From positions 682,001 through 746,000 of the forward strand of contig NZ_BMID01000001.1 of the NCBI RefSeq assembly GCF_014641655.1: a DNA stretch of 64,000 bases, in the 5' to 3' direction. The translations under genes and the position numbers were made by a program. Below, piece after piece: positions 30,502-38,664 of the stretch. The number at the start of each line of letters is the position of its first letter. Positions within the stretch are counted from its first letter, which is position 1. The notes beneath the pieces were generated by a model. The model had not been told where the DNA came from, did no database searches, and was given only the letters and a program-made list of their open reading frames with translations. The stretch is from Pseudoblastomonas marina. Lineage in GTDB: Bacteria; Pseudomonadota; Alphaproteobacteria; Sphingomonadales; Sphingomonadaceae.

Positions 30502-31587
30502 ATGGACGCCGAGTACAAAGCCATCGATATCGACGCGACCGGGGCAGAAGCGGTGGCGACCGCATTCGAGAACCAGGTCGCCTATTGTCGCTCGAACGGG
30601 GCCGACATTACCGCCTGCGTTTGCGAGGGGGTGTACGGCCTGCTCGAAACCTCGCGCGGGGGGATGATGATGGAGCGGGTCCGGCGCTGGGCCGGGCCGC
30701 CGCTGGCCGATGCGTTGCCCTTGCGCGTGGCGGGCGGATTGCACGCCCTGCACCTGTCGGGCGAAGAACCGGATCTGAGGCCGCTCTATACCGGCAAGCG
30801 CGTGTCGGACGTCACGGAACTGCTGGCCGACGTGATCGAGCGCCACGAGGCGGTGCTGATGCCGTGGCTCGATACCCCGCCGCAGACCAACGAGATCGGA
30901 CGATCGGCGAATTTCATTGCCGCCATGCTCTGGCTCGCCGAACGGGGGCTGCCCGCGACCTTTGCGCCGTTCGAAATCGGCTCGAGCGCGGGGGCGAACC
31001 TCATGCTTCGGCGCTTCGCCTACGATCTGGGCGGAGTGCGCGTGGGCAAGCGCAATCCGGTGGTGGAACTGGCGCCCGAATGGCGTGGGTCTCCGCCGCC
31101 CGATCGCGAGATCAGGTTGCGTCGCTCGATCGGGTGCGACATCGCACCGATCGATCTCACCGATCCGGCCGAACAGGCGCGCCTGAAAGCCTATGTCTGG
31201 CCCGAATTTACCGAACGGCTGATGCGGATCGACCGCGTGATCGCGAGCGCGATGGAAAGCCCGCCGGGGCTGGTGCAGGCGGACGCCGCCGACTTCGTCG
31301 AGGCGCAGCTTGCCGAACCGCGCCGGGAGGGGGAGACGCAGGTGCTGATGCACTCGGTTATCTGGCAATACCTGCCCGACGACAAGAAGGCCCGGATCAC
31401 CGCGGCGATGGAGGCGGCCGGCGCGAAAGCGACCAAAGATGCGCCGTTGGCCTGGATCGCGGTCGAGGCGAACCGCGATACGCACAAGCATGAGTGCCGC
31501 GTGCGCTACTGGCCCGGCGGCGAACAGGAAGTGCAGCTCACCAACGCGCACCCGCACGGTGCGTGGATCGAGTGGGTGGCGCCCTAG
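30502..31587 (+). CDS. DUF2332 family protein
   Basis: A 361-residue soluble protein matching the DUF2332 pattern: an N-terminal helical domain with FENQVAYCRSNGADITACVCEG, then PFNPS-like loops, PTFAPFEIGSSAGANLMLRRF (here ATFAPFEIGSSAGANLM), GCDIAPIDLTDPAEQARLKAYVWPEFTERLMRI, and a C-terminal HSVIWQYLP and ECRVRYWPGG...HPHGAWIEWV. No enzymatic activity is established for the family. A clear AAGGAGA site precedes the ATG. It converges on the hydrolase gene, with 3 bases between the stops. Confidence 0.85.
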   Translation: MDAEYKAIDIDATGAEAVATAFENQVAYCRSNGADITACVCEGVYGLLETSRGGMMMERVRRWAGPPLADALPLRVAGGLHALHLSGEEPDLRPLYTGKRVSDVTELLADVIERHEAVLMPWLDTPPQTNEIGRSANFIAAMLWLAERGLPATFAPFEIGSSAGANLMLRRFAYDLGGVRVGKRNPVVELAPEWRGSPPPDREIRLRRSIGCDIAPIDLTDPAEQARLKAYVWPEFTERLMRIDRVIASAMESPPGLVQADAADFVEAQLAEPRREGETQVLMHSVIWQYLPDDKKARITAAMEAAGAKATKDAPLAWIAVEANRDTHKHECRVRYWPGGEQEVQLTNAHPHGAWIEWVAP

Positions 31588-31590
31588 TGG

Positions 31591-32493
31591 TCAGGCCGAA
31601 GCGCGGCCCAGAAACGATTCCATCGCCTCGTTGACCGCCTCCGGCGCTTCCCACGGGACGAAGTGCCCGCAATCGGGCACTTGCGCTATGGTAAGGTTGT
31701 CGATCACCTCTTCGAGCCCCTCGATGTTCTGCGGAGGGAGGGCGAGATCGTCCATTGCCCAGATCACCAGCGTCGGGATCGCCAGCTTGGGTAGCGGCGG
31801 CGGGTTGTAGCTTTCGGGAATCTCGAACGGGGCGTCCATCGGGGGGACGTCGATCGGGCTCGCGCGATACCAGTTGAGCATGCCGAAGGCGGCGTCGCGA
31901 TCCTGCCAGTCCCGCATCAGCGCGTCGCGCTCTTCCTGCTCCATCGCGGAGGGACGATCCCACTTCACTTCCTTCATCAGGATGCCGACGAGCCCGTGTT
32001 CGCGCACCAGCTCGTCGTTGGCGGTGTCGCGGAAGCCGCGCATGTACTGGCTAGAGCGGCGCTGGCCCTCGTCGAGATAGAGCAGCCGCTGGAAAACCGC
32101 CGGATGGGGGGCGTTGGCGATCACGGCGCGGGTCACGCGGCCATTCATCTGCCCGCCCAGCGCCACGCCCCAGGCGATCGCGCCCCCCCAATCGTGGCCG
32201 ACCACGGTGAAACTCTCGACCTCGAGCGCGTCGGCCAGGAGGAAGACATCGCCGATCAGCTTGTCGGGCGTGTAGGCCTCGACCTCCTGCGGCTTCGACG
32301 ATCCGCGATAGCCGCGCTGGTCGGGTGCGATGCAGCGATATTGTTTCGAGAAATGCGCGATCTGGTGACGCCAGGTGCGGTGGCTCTCGGGAAAACCGTG
32401 GAGGAAGATCAGGACCTCGCCATCGCGCGGGCCCTCGTCGACCACGTCGAGTTCGATCCCGTTGGCGAGTTTGACCCGTTGCTGGTGCATCAT
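31591..32493 (-). CDS. Alpha/beta hydrolase, epoxide-hydrolase-like
   Basis: A 300-residue alpha/beta-hydrolase fold enzyme. HGFPESH (residues 32-38) carries the oxyanion-hole motif HGxP, and the nucleophile elbow is GHDWGG with D101. That Asp, rather than Ser, is typical of epoxide hydrolases and haloalkane dehalogenases. The acid and base are seen in MDDLALP and GHFVPWEAPE. The cap lacks an obvious halide site, so epoxide hydrolase is the better guess. Its start overlaps the upstream SDR stop by 4 bases, making it the last gene of the bolA operon. Confidence 0.82.
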   Translation of the reverse strand: MMHQQRVKLANGIELDVVDEGPRDGEVLIFLHGFPESHRTWRHQIAHFSKQYRCIAPDQRGYRGSSKPQEVEAYTPDKLIGDVFLLADALEVESFTVVGHDWGGAIAWGVALGGQMNGRVTRAVIANAPHPAVFQRLLYLDEGQRRSSQYMRGFRDTANDELVREHGLVGILMKEVKWDRPSAMEQEERDALMRDWQDRDAAFGMLNWYRASPIDVPPMDAPFEIPESYNPPPLPKLAIPTLVIWAMDDLALPPQNIEGLEEVIDNLTIAQVPDCGHFVPWEAPEAVNEAMESFLGRASA

Positions 32494-33329
32494 TTCCCTC
32501 CGCTTGCGCCGAGCTTCTCGGCATAGCCCTCTTCCATCAGCGCGGCCATGCGGTCGAAGACCTCGTCCTGGGTCTTGCGCAGTTCCCCCATCCGGCGCTC
32601 GGCACCGTCGGATACGATCACCTCGCGCTCACCGGCGGTCACCGCATCGACGATCTCGCGCGCGGCCTTGCCCACCGGCATACCGTTGTCGATTGCTTCG
32701 TCGCTGAAGCCGCGCGGCTTGGCATCGGCACCGAGCGCGTTCTTCGAAACGTCGGTCGCGACCGAGCCAGGCGCGATCACGTGGACGTCGATCCCGTGCT
32801 GTTTCACCTCGGCCCGCAAGGCATCGGCATAGCCGATCAGCCCGAACTTCGCAGCGGAATAGGCGGTGCGGAGCGGCACGCCGACCTTTCCCGCGATCGA
32901 AGAGATGAAGACCAGCTTGCCGCCGCACTGTGAGACCATTTTCGGCAAAATCGCCTGCGTCAGTTCGATCTGCGAGACGAGGTCGATATCGATGATCTGC
33001 CGATAGACCTCCATCGAGGTTTCGAGCGCGAGGCTACGCTGCGAGATCCCGGCATTGTTGACCAGCACGTCGATCCGTCCGGCCCAGGCGAGCGCGCGTT
33101 CGACGCTGCGCTGCATTGCCTCGCTGTCGCGCACGTCGAACGGAACCGTGATGGTCTCCGCGCCGGTGCGGTCGGCGACTGCGGACAGGCGCTGCAAATC
33201 GCGTCCCGACAGGATCAGCTTTGCACCGCGTGCGCCCCATTCATGCGCCAGCGCGCGGCCGATGCCCGAGGAGGCCCCGGTGATCCAGACGACCTGCCCC
33301 TCGGCGGTCTTCGCGGGCGTTTCGTTCAT
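32490..33329 (-). CDS. Short-chain dehydrogenase/reductase
   Basis: A 279-residue classical SDR. TGASSGIG (residues 17-24) is the NAD(P)-binding motif, an NNAG stretch is present (LVNNAGISQRS), and the catalytic Ser/Tyr/Lys appear in FISSIAG and AYSAAKFG. The Arg after the first strand (SGRDLQRL) suggests NADP. I took the ATG at 33329 because it overlaps the pirin stop as ATGA and gives a compact N-terminus. The 4-base overlaps on both sides indicate translational coupling with pirin and the hydrolase. Confidence 0.88.
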   Translation of the reverse strand: MNETPAKTAEGQVVWITGASSGIGRALAHEWGARGAKLILSGRDLQRLSAVADRTGAETITVPFDVRDSEAMQRSVERALAWAGRIDVLVNNAGISQRSLALETSMEVYRQIIDIDLVSQIELTQAILPKMVSQCGGKLVFISSIAGKVGVPLRTAYSAAKFGLIGYADALRAEVKQHGIDVHVIAPGSVATDVSKNALGADAKPRGFSDEAIDNGMPVGKAAREIVDAVTAGEREVIVSDGAERRMGELRKTQDEVFDRMAALMEEGYAEKLGASGGK

Positions 33330-34219
33330 GGGTAACTTACCGTCTTGGGTTGGCCGTCGGGGATGGGGATGCGCTCCTCGCTGTCGCCGGGGACGAGAGG
33401 GAACCGCTCCTTGCGCCAGTCCTCCCTGGCCTGATGGATGCGCTCGCGGCTGGAGCTGACGAAGTTCCACCACACGTGGCGTTCGCTGTCGAATGCCTCG
33501 CCCCCCAGCAGCATGATCTTCGCCCCGGTTGCCGATGCCAGCGCGATGTCGCGCCCCGGTGCGAGGACGTAGAGCCGATAGCGTTCGAGCTCGACGCCAT
33601 CGGCCTTGGCCGCGCCGTCGACCAGCATCACCGCGCGTTCGTCGGCCTCGCTGTCGACCGGGATGGTGCCGCCGGGCGCGAGATTGATTTCGGCATAGAT
33701 CGTTTCCGCATGGGTCGTGGTCGGCGCGCTTTCGTCCCACAGCTCGCCCATGATGACTCGCGCGCTCGCCCGGCCATCCTCGATCAGGGGCAGGGCGTCA
33801 TGCGTTTCGAAGGCGGGGTCGATCTCTTCCTTGCGATCGGGCAGCGCGAGCCAGGTCTGCATCCCGAACAGGCGCGGGCCGCCGTCGCGTTCGTCCTGCG
33901 GGCTGCGTTCGGAATGGACGATGCCCTTGCCCGCGGTCATCAGGTTCACCGCGCCGGGGCGGATGGTGGAGAAGGTGCCGAGGCTGTCGCGGTGGTCGAT
34001 CGCGCCCTCGAACAGCCAGGTGACGGTGGCCAGGTTGATATGCGGGTGCGGGCGCACGTCCATGCCCGATCCCTGGTCGAGCTGCGCGGGTCCGAATTCG
34101 TCGACGAAGATGAAGGGACCGACCATGGTCCGTGCCCGCGAGGGCAGCACGCGCCGGACCTCGAACTGGCCGAGATCGTGGGTGACCGGCTCGATCGTCT
34201 GGGTGATTGGCATGGTCAT
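33326..34219 (-). CDS. Pirin family protein
   Basis: A 297-residue bicupin. The N-terminal cupin has the metal ligands H58, H60, H102 and E104 (RPHPHINLATVTW, KGIVHSE), matching pirin and quercetinase-type YhaK/YhhW proteins. Some members degrade flavonols and others sense redox state. The C-terminal cupin ends with EAFDSERHVWWNFVSSSRERI, typical of the family. It lies between bolA and the SDR with 4-base overlaps, and bolA-pirin linkage suggests an oxidative or redox role. Confidence 0.88.
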   Translation of the reverse strand: MTMPITQTIEPVTHDLGQFEVRRVLPSRARTMVGPFIFVDEFGPAQLDQGSGMDVRPHPHINLATVTWLFEGAIDHRDSLGTFSTIRPGAVNLMTAGKGIVHSERSPQDERDGGPRLFGMQTWLALPDRKEEIDPAFETHDALPLIEDGRASARVIMGELWDESAPTTTHAETIYAEINLAPGGTIPVDSEADERAVMLVDGAAKADGVELERYRLYVLAPGRDIALASATGAKIMLLGGEAFDSERHVWWNFVSSSRERIHQAREDWRKERFPLVPGDSEERIPIPDGQPKTVSYP

Positions 34220-34500
34220 GCGCTTTCGCCCGGCGCCAGCGCCTTGACCGACAGCGCGTGGATGCGCTGGCCGGGCAGGTCGCCGAGCACCCGGTTGACG
34301 AGCCGCTGGCGTTCTAGCCGAGTCAGGCCTTCGAAGCGGTCGCTTTCGACCAGGATCGAGAAATGCGATTCGCCGCTGCCGTCGTCACCGGCGTGGCCGT
34401 GATGCTTTGCGCTGTCATTGGCGATTTCGAGCCGTTCCGGCGCAAGTTCGCGTTCCAGCATGGCGCGCAATTCGCGTTCGATCGGGCCGGTTTGTGTCAT
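34216..34500 (-). CDS. BolA family protein
   Basis: A 94-residue BolA-like protein, a class that works with monothiol glutaredoxins in iron-sulfur handling. GPIERELRAMLERELAPERLEIANDSAKHHGHAG and the conserved SHFSILVESDRFEGLTRLERQRLVNRVLGD are typical, including the His residues that can bind an Fe-S cluster together with Grx. It heads a four-gene operon with pirin, an SDR and a hydrolase. It is divergent from a J-domain gene with only 53 bases between the start codons. Confidence 0.88.
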   Translation of the reverse strand: MTQTGPIERELRAMLERELAPERLEIANDSAKHHGHAGDDGSGESHFSILVESDRFEGLTRLERQRLVNRVLGDLPGQRIHALSVKALAPGESA

Positions 34501-34553
34501 GCTTCGTCCTTCAAGGGGTTTTCATTGCACGGAGCGATACCAGATAAAAGGGC

Positions 34554-35147
34554 GTGCGACGCGACAGGTTCCATGGACGGCATGAAGGTGCCGAGCGGGT
34601 GTGCGAGCATCCGACCTGCCGCGAAGCGGGTGAATTTCGCGCTCCCGGCTGGCGCGGATCCAATTTCGACGGACCGGGCGAATATCGCTGGTTCTGCCTC
34701 GATCATGTGCGCGAGTTCAACGCCGGTTACGATTTCTTCGAAGGCCTGAGCGCGGAGGAAATCCTTGCCGCGCAATCTCCCTCGGCGGGCTGGGCGACCG
34801 GCAGCCGTGCCTTTACTTCGACTGCGGGAGTGGACGGGCTCCCGCGCTGGGCCGATTTCGACGATCCGCTCGACGCGATCGGCGCGCGTGCCCACGGCAT
34901 CAAGAGCCGGTCCCGGCGCGAGGCAGAAATGGCGCAGGACGGGCGCTTCACCAAGGAAGAGGCCAAGGCGCTCGACGCGATGGGGCTCGGTCTCGATGTC
35001 GACCGCCATCGCCTGCGCCGCCGTTATTCCGAGCTCGTTCGGCGTTATCACCCTGACCGCAATGGCGGAGATCGCCGCCACGAGGCGCGATTGGGTCGCG
35101 TAGTCGAAGCCTACCAGTTGCTCAGGAAATCCTCCGCGATCGGGTGA
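34554..35147 (+). CDS. J-domain protein with N-terminal Cys/His motif
   Basis: A 197-residue protein. The C-terminal part is a short J-domain (about residues 145-195) with the catalytic H166-P167-D168, so it should stimulate a DnaK-type ATPase. The N-terminus (MRRDRFHGRHEG...) has C17-x4-C22 and C48-x2-H51, which could bind zinc. This combination is a conserved alphaproteobacterial family usually found next to bolA and often beside cobS. The GTG start at 34554 is close to the purine-rich AAAAGGG stretch and fits the family N-terminus. Confidence 0.85.
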   Translation: MRRDRFHGRHEGAERVCEHPTCREAGEFRAPGWRGSNFDGPGEYRWFCLDHVREFNAGYDFFEGLSAEEILAAQSPSAGWATGSRAFTSTAGVDGLPRWADFDDPLDAIGARAHGIKSRSRREAEMAQDGRFTKEEAKALDAMGLGLDVDRHRLRRRYSELVRRYHPDRNGGDRRHEARLGRVVEAYQLLRKSSAIG

Positions 35148-35156
35148 CGGCCAAGT

Positions 35157-35549
35157 TCATCCGCCAAGTGCACGGATCACCCTCGAAAGCTTGGTCCGGA
35201 TATCCTCCGCTGCGGCTTTGAGTTTCCCGTTGTCGATCGCCTGCATCGATGCGAGCGGATCGATTGCCGCCACTTCGACCTCATTTTCGCCCTGCTGCTG
35301 AACCACGACATTGCACGGCAGCATCGTCCCGACCTTGTCTTCGATCTGGAGCGCCTCGTACGCAGCTCGGGGATTGCAGGCGCCGAGGATGGTGTAGGCG
35401 CGGAAATCCACCCCGAGCTTCTGCTTCAGGGTCTCACGCATGTCGATTCGCGTCACCACCCCGAAACCTTCTTCGGAAAGCGCCTGTTCGGTCCTTGCCA
35501 GGGCATCTTCGAACGAAGCCTGGAGCGTGGTGGAAATGTAATATGTCAC
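35157..35549 (-). CDS. DUF302 family protein
   Basis: A 130-residue protein starting at the GTG at 35549, which has an excellent AAGGAGG site 7 bases upstream. It matches DUF302: TYYISTTLQASFEDALARTEQALSEEGFGVV, the KLGVDFRAYTILGACNPRAAYEALQ motif with a conserved Cys, and TMLPCNVVVQQQGENEVEVAAID. The family is thought to bind small ligands or metals, but the function is unproven. It converges on the J-domain gene with 9 bases between the stops. Confidence 0.85.
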   Translation of the reverse strand: MTYYISTTLQASFEDALARTEQALSEEGFGVVTRIDMRETLKQKLGVDFRAYTILGACNPRAAYEALQIEDKVGTMLPCNVVVQQQGENEVEVAAIDPLASMQAIDNGKLKAAAEDIRTKLSRVIRALGG

Positions 35550-35643
35550 TGCGTGCCTCCTTGCCCTCCCAATCACCGATCGGCCGGAGTGGTTCCGGTT
35601 CGATCGGCGAGCCGGTCAGATCAAGGCCGAAACCCGCCGTGCC

Positions 35644-36318
35644 TTACCAGCGACCCTCCTTCATCCTTTGCTGGCGTACCGCTTCGGCCTCGCTTTCGAT
35701 CGGGTCGGGGGCCGTGTCGGGATAGGGCGGGAGTTCGCCGCCCGGGCGATAGGTCGCGATGGTGGTGCCCCGGGGCGTGACCGTATGCGCGGTCATTTCG
35801 AGCCGATCGACGGGCGTCCCGGTGCCGAACAGGCGCTTGCCCTGGCCGAGCGTGAGCGGGAAGATCATCAGGATGAGTTCGTCGATCAGCCCGGCGGCGA
35901 GGAGGTCGGGGTAGATCGTGCTCGACCCCTGGATCACGAGGCGCGGACCATCGCCTGCCTTGAGCTGCGCGACATTGTCCACCCCAGCCAGCCGGTGGCT
36001 GTTCTGCCATTCGAGCTCCGTCTTGTCGCGGGTCAACACGTATTTGTTCGCGCGATCGAAGGCTTCGCCCATCGGCTTGTTCTCGCCTTCGACATACGGC
36101 CAATAGGCTGCGAAGATATCGTAGGTCCGCCGACCCAGCAAAAGGTCGTATTCGCCCGAGAACAGCGCGCCGAGCGTTGGCTCGAGCCCTTCGTCCCAGA
36201 GCTTGAAGACCCAGCCTCCCTCGTCGAAGCCGCCGGTCGGGTCTTCGTCCGGGCCACCGGGTGACTGCACGATACCGTCGAGCGAGATGAAGGCGGCGCC
36301 GGTAATCTTGCGGGGCAT
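35644..36318 (-). CDS. RibD C-terminal/dihydrofolate-reductase-fold reductase
   Basis: A 224-residue protein with the DHFR/RibD-C fold: FISLDGIVQSPGG at the start, LLLGRRTYDIFAAYWP, and RLVIQGSSTIYPDLLAAGLIDELILMIFPLTLGQGKRLF, which carries the NADPH-binding G-S-S-T pattern. Stand-alone members reduce assorted substrates and are not the biosynthetic folate enzyme. The start codon lies 3 bases downstream of the VOC gene stop, so it is part of the HxlR-linked operon. The tail is Glu/Arg-rich and extended. Confidence 0.8.
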   Translation of the reverse strand: MPRKITGAAFISLDGIVQSPGGPDEDPTGGFDEGGWVFKLWDEGLEPTLGALFSGEYDLLLGRRTYDIFAAYWPYVEGENKPMGEAFDRANKYVLTRDKTELEWQNSHRLAGVDNVAQLKAGDGPRLVIQGSSTIYPDLLAAGLIDELILMIFPLTLGQGKRLFGTGTPVDRLEMTAHTVTPRGTTIATYRPGGELPPYPDTAPDPIESEAEAVRQQRMKEGRW

Positions 36319-36321
36319 GGC

Positions 36322-36807
36322 CTATTCTCCCGCGATCGCGGCTTCGATCGCCGCATGGTCGATCTTCACCATTTGTTGCATGGCCGCGAAGACCCTCGCG
36401 CGCACCTCGGGGTCTTCGTGATCGAGCCCGTCCATCAGCCCGCGCGGAATTACCTGCCAGCGCATGCCGAAGCGGTCGGTGAGCCAGCTGCAGGCCATTG
36501 GTGTGCCGTTGTCGCCGAGCAATGCGTCCCAGTAGCGGTCGGTTTCCTCCTGCCTCTCGGTGAAGACCTGCAGCGACATCGCATTGCTGAACGTATCGTC
36601 GGTATTGCCGTTCATCGCCATCGCGCGCAGGCCGAGCAGGGTGAGGCCGATCGTCAGGACGTCGCCCGCCTTGCCGCCGGGCCAGTCGCTCGGCGATCTA
36701 TTGACCGCGTGTACCTCGCTGTCGGGGAACAGGTCGCAATAGAACCGCGCGGCCTCTTCGGCGCCGCTCTCGAACCACAGGCAGAGGGCGACATTCTCGT
36801 CAGCCAT
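36322..36807 (-). CDS. VOC family protein, PhnB-like
   Basis: A 161-residue protein of the vicinal-oxygen-chelate superfamily, PhnB-like branch. It shows CLWFESGAEEAARFYCDLFPDSEV, GDVLTIGLTLLGLRAMAMNG and NAMSLQVFTERQEETDRYWDALLGDNGTPMACSWLTDRFGMRWQVIP, the characteristic WLTDRFGxxWQ segment. The catalytic role of this group is uncertain. The start overlaps the upstream GST-like gene by 8 bases, so it is translationally coupled. Confidence 0.82.
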   Translation of the reverse strand: MADENVALCLWFESGAEEAARFYCDLFPDSEVHAVNRSPSDWPGGKAGDVLTIGLTLLGLRAMAMNGNTDDTFSNAMSLQVFTERQEETDRYWDALLGDNGTPMACSWLTDRFGMRWQVIPRGLMDGLDHEDPEVRARVFAAMQQMVKIDHAAIEAAIAGE

Positions 36808-37429
36808 TGGTCATCTCCGCGTGAAGTTTCGCATCGGCGGCGCGCGCTGCCTTGTAGGCGGCACGGGCCTGGATGCGCTGCTGGTATGCCTTGAAGCCGT
36901 CGCGTTCGGGGATTGAGCCGAACATCAGTCCCCAATCGACCTGGCTACCGACATAGACATCGGCCATGGTGAAGCGATCACCGCAGACGAAATCATGATC
37001 CGACAGCCACTCGTCGAGCGTGTCGACGACGAGGTCGTAGGTGCCGAACCCCGCCATCGCGCGCTTCTCTTCGTCGACTTCCCAACCCATCGCCTTGGCC
37101 GTGACCGCCGCTTCGACCGGCCCGGCAGCGAAGAACAGCCAGCGGAAATAGCTCGCCGCCTCGTGGTCGTTGGGCAGCAGGCCTGAATCGGGGTGAGTAT
37201 GCGCGAGATAGTGGCAGATCGCTGCCGCCTCGGTCACCACGTGATCGTGGTCGCCGTGATGGTGGACGAGGGTCGGGACCTTGCCCATCGGATTGGCCTT
37301 GGTGAGACCCGCCGGTTTTGCGCCCCACTCGACCAGCACGGTTTCGAAATCCGCGCCCGCTTCGATAAGCGCCCAATGAGCGATCGCGCCCCGGCTCATC
37401 GGGTTGTGATAGAATGTGAATTGCGCCAT
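36800..37429 (-). CDS. Glutathione S-transferase family protein
   Basis: A 209-residue GST-fold protein. The N-terminal thioredoxin-like domain has FYHNPMSRGAIAHWALIEAG with a likely catalytic Ser at residue 12, and NPMGKVPTLVHHHG with the cis-Pro. The all-helical C-terminal domain includes VCGDRFTMADVYVGSQV, the usual N-capping box. It may conjugate glutathione to electrophiles. It sits in the middle of the HxlR-linked operon, 4 bases after the double-VOC gene. Confidence 0.87.
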   Translation of the reverse strand: MAQFTFYHNPMSRGAIAHWALIEAGADFETVLVEWGAKPAGLTKANPMGKVPTLVHHHGDHDHVVTEAAAICHYLAHTHPDSGLLPNDHEAASYFRWLFFAAGPVEAAVTAKAMGWEVDEEKRAMAGFGTYDLVVDTLDEWLSDHDFVCGDRFTMADVYVGSQVDWGLMFGSIPERDGFKAYQQRIQARAAYKAARAADAKLHAEMTNG

Positions 37430-37433
37430 CCGC

Positions 37434-38213
37434 CTAGCTCCCTTTCTTGCCGATCAATGCGAAGAACGCGCCCTGCGGGTCCATGCCGTTGATGATAAAT
37501 TCGCCCCCGGGAATCTCCATCGGCCCGGTCATGACCTGCCCGCCATGCGCCGTCACGTATTCGGCCGCAGCGTCGATCTCGGGCACTCGCAGGTAATAGA
37601 CCCATGCCGAAAACGGCATCATGTCCGGCTTCTTCATGATCGCGCCGAGCGTGTAGCCGTTGACCGAGAACATTTCGTAGAGGCCCATCTCGCCCATATC
37701 CATCTCGTCGACCTTCTCCCATCCGAACAGGTCGGTGTAGAACGCCTTGGCGGCGGCGGGATCGGCGGTGACGAGCTCGTTCCAGGCGCAATGGCCTTCG
37801 CGCGGTTCGTGCTTGGCAAAGCTCTCGCTCACCGCGCCCTCGCTCGTCATCAGGTAGATCGGCACCCCCTGCGGATCCATGATCATCGCGAAGCGTCCGA
37901 CATCGGGAATGTCGCTCGGCGCCATCAGCACCGAAGCTCCTTTCGCCGTGGCCTGCTCGGCGGCCTTGTCGACATCGTCGACAGCGACATAGCCGGCCCA
38001 CATCGGCTGGGCCCCGCCGGCGGTCATCTCTGCTGTCAGAGGCATGATCCCGCCGACTTCGACGCCGTCCTTGGTGATGAGGTGGTACTCCATGTCCGGC
38101 ATGTCGGCGCGGGCGAATTCCCAGCCCAGCAGCGGCCCGTAAAAGGATTTCGCGCCTTCGGCATCGCCGGTCAGCAGCTCGTACCAGATGAAATCGCCAT
38201 GCTTGTCGTTCAT
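37434..38213 (-). CDS. Double VOC (glyoxalase-fold) protein
   Basis: A 259-residue protein made of two VOC modules, roughly residues 5-125 and 133-258. Each begins with a similar strand-helix (DFIWYELLTGDAEGAKSFYGPLLGWEF and HCAWNELVTADPAAAKAFYTDLFGWEK). Such tandem proteins are found in glyoxalase/bleomycin-resistance families and often bind hydrophobic small molecules. Several metal-ligand positions carry His, Glu or Asp, but no activity can be assigned. The DUF1428 gene lies 3 bases upstream. Confidence 0.85.
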   Translation of the reverse strand: MNDKHGDFIWYELLTGDAEGAKSFYGPLLGWEFARADMPDMEYHLITKDGVEVGGIMPLTAEMTAGGAQPMWAGYVAVDDVDKAAEQATAKGASVLMAPSDIPDVGRFAMIMDPQGVPIYLMTSEGAVSESFAKHEPREGHCAWNELVTADPAAAKAFYTDLFGWEKVDEMDMGEMGLYEMFSVNGYTLGAIMKKPDMMPFSAWVYYLRVPEIDAAAEYVTAHGGQVMTGPMEIPGGEFIINGMDPQGAFFALIGKKGS

Positions 38214-38216
38214 CGC

Positions 38217-38588
38217 TCAGTCTCCCCCGAGTTCGACGACCGGGGCGAAGCCGCCATAGATCAGCCGCGCACCGTCGAACGGCATCGGGTTCTTCTCCAT
38301 GTCCATGCGCGGATCGTCGAAATCCTCCGACATCATCTTTTCCATTGCCGCATCGCGAGTCGCCTTGTCGGGCCATTCGATCCAGCTGAACACCACGCTC
38401 TCGTTCTCCTCGGCTTTCACCGCCATGCGGAAATCGGTGGTCTTGCCGTCCTTCACGTCGTCGGCCCAGCACTCGACGATGCGGGTCGCGCCCATGTCGA
38501 CAAAGGCGCTGTCCGCGTATTTCGCATGGTCGATGAATTTCTGCTTGTTGGCGGTGGGGACCGCGATCACGAACCCGTCGATATACAT
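38217..38588 (-). CDS. DUF1428 family protein
   Basis: A 123-residue protein of the ferredoxin-like DUF1428 family, close in fold to the alpha/beta-barrel stress and antibiotic-monooxygenase group. It opens MYIDGFVIAVPTANKQKFIDHAKYA and carries GATRIVECWADDVKDGKTTDFRMAV and FSWIEWPDKATRDAAMEKMMSEDFDDP. I chose the ATG at 38588 because it has a GGGAGAG ribosome-binding stretch. The frame extends further upstream, but that stretch is not family-like. It is the promoter-proximal gene of the five-gene cassette and diverges from the HxlR regulator. Confidence 0.85.
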   Translation of the reverse strand: MYIDGFVIAVPTANKQKFIDHAKYADSAFVDMGATRIVECWADDVKDGKTTDFRMAVKAEENESVVFSWIEWPDKATRDAAMEKMMSEDFDDPRMDMEKNPMPFDGARLIYGGFAPVVELGGD

Positions 38589-38636
38589 TTGCTCTCTCCC
38601 TTTTCCGACTCGCGACTTGCGAAGAATGACCCGCTC

Positions 38637-38664
38637 AGTTACATAAATCAACAATGAAGTTACA
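38637..38664. promoter_or_regulatory. Candidate operator: direct repeat AGTTACA
   Basis: The heptamer AGTTACA occurs at 38637-38643 and again at 38658-38664, exactly 21 bp apart (two helical turns). The second copy overlaps the first codons of the HxlR-type gene. The spacing and position fit an autoregulatory site in the 65-base divergent promoter region. Confidence 0.4.
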
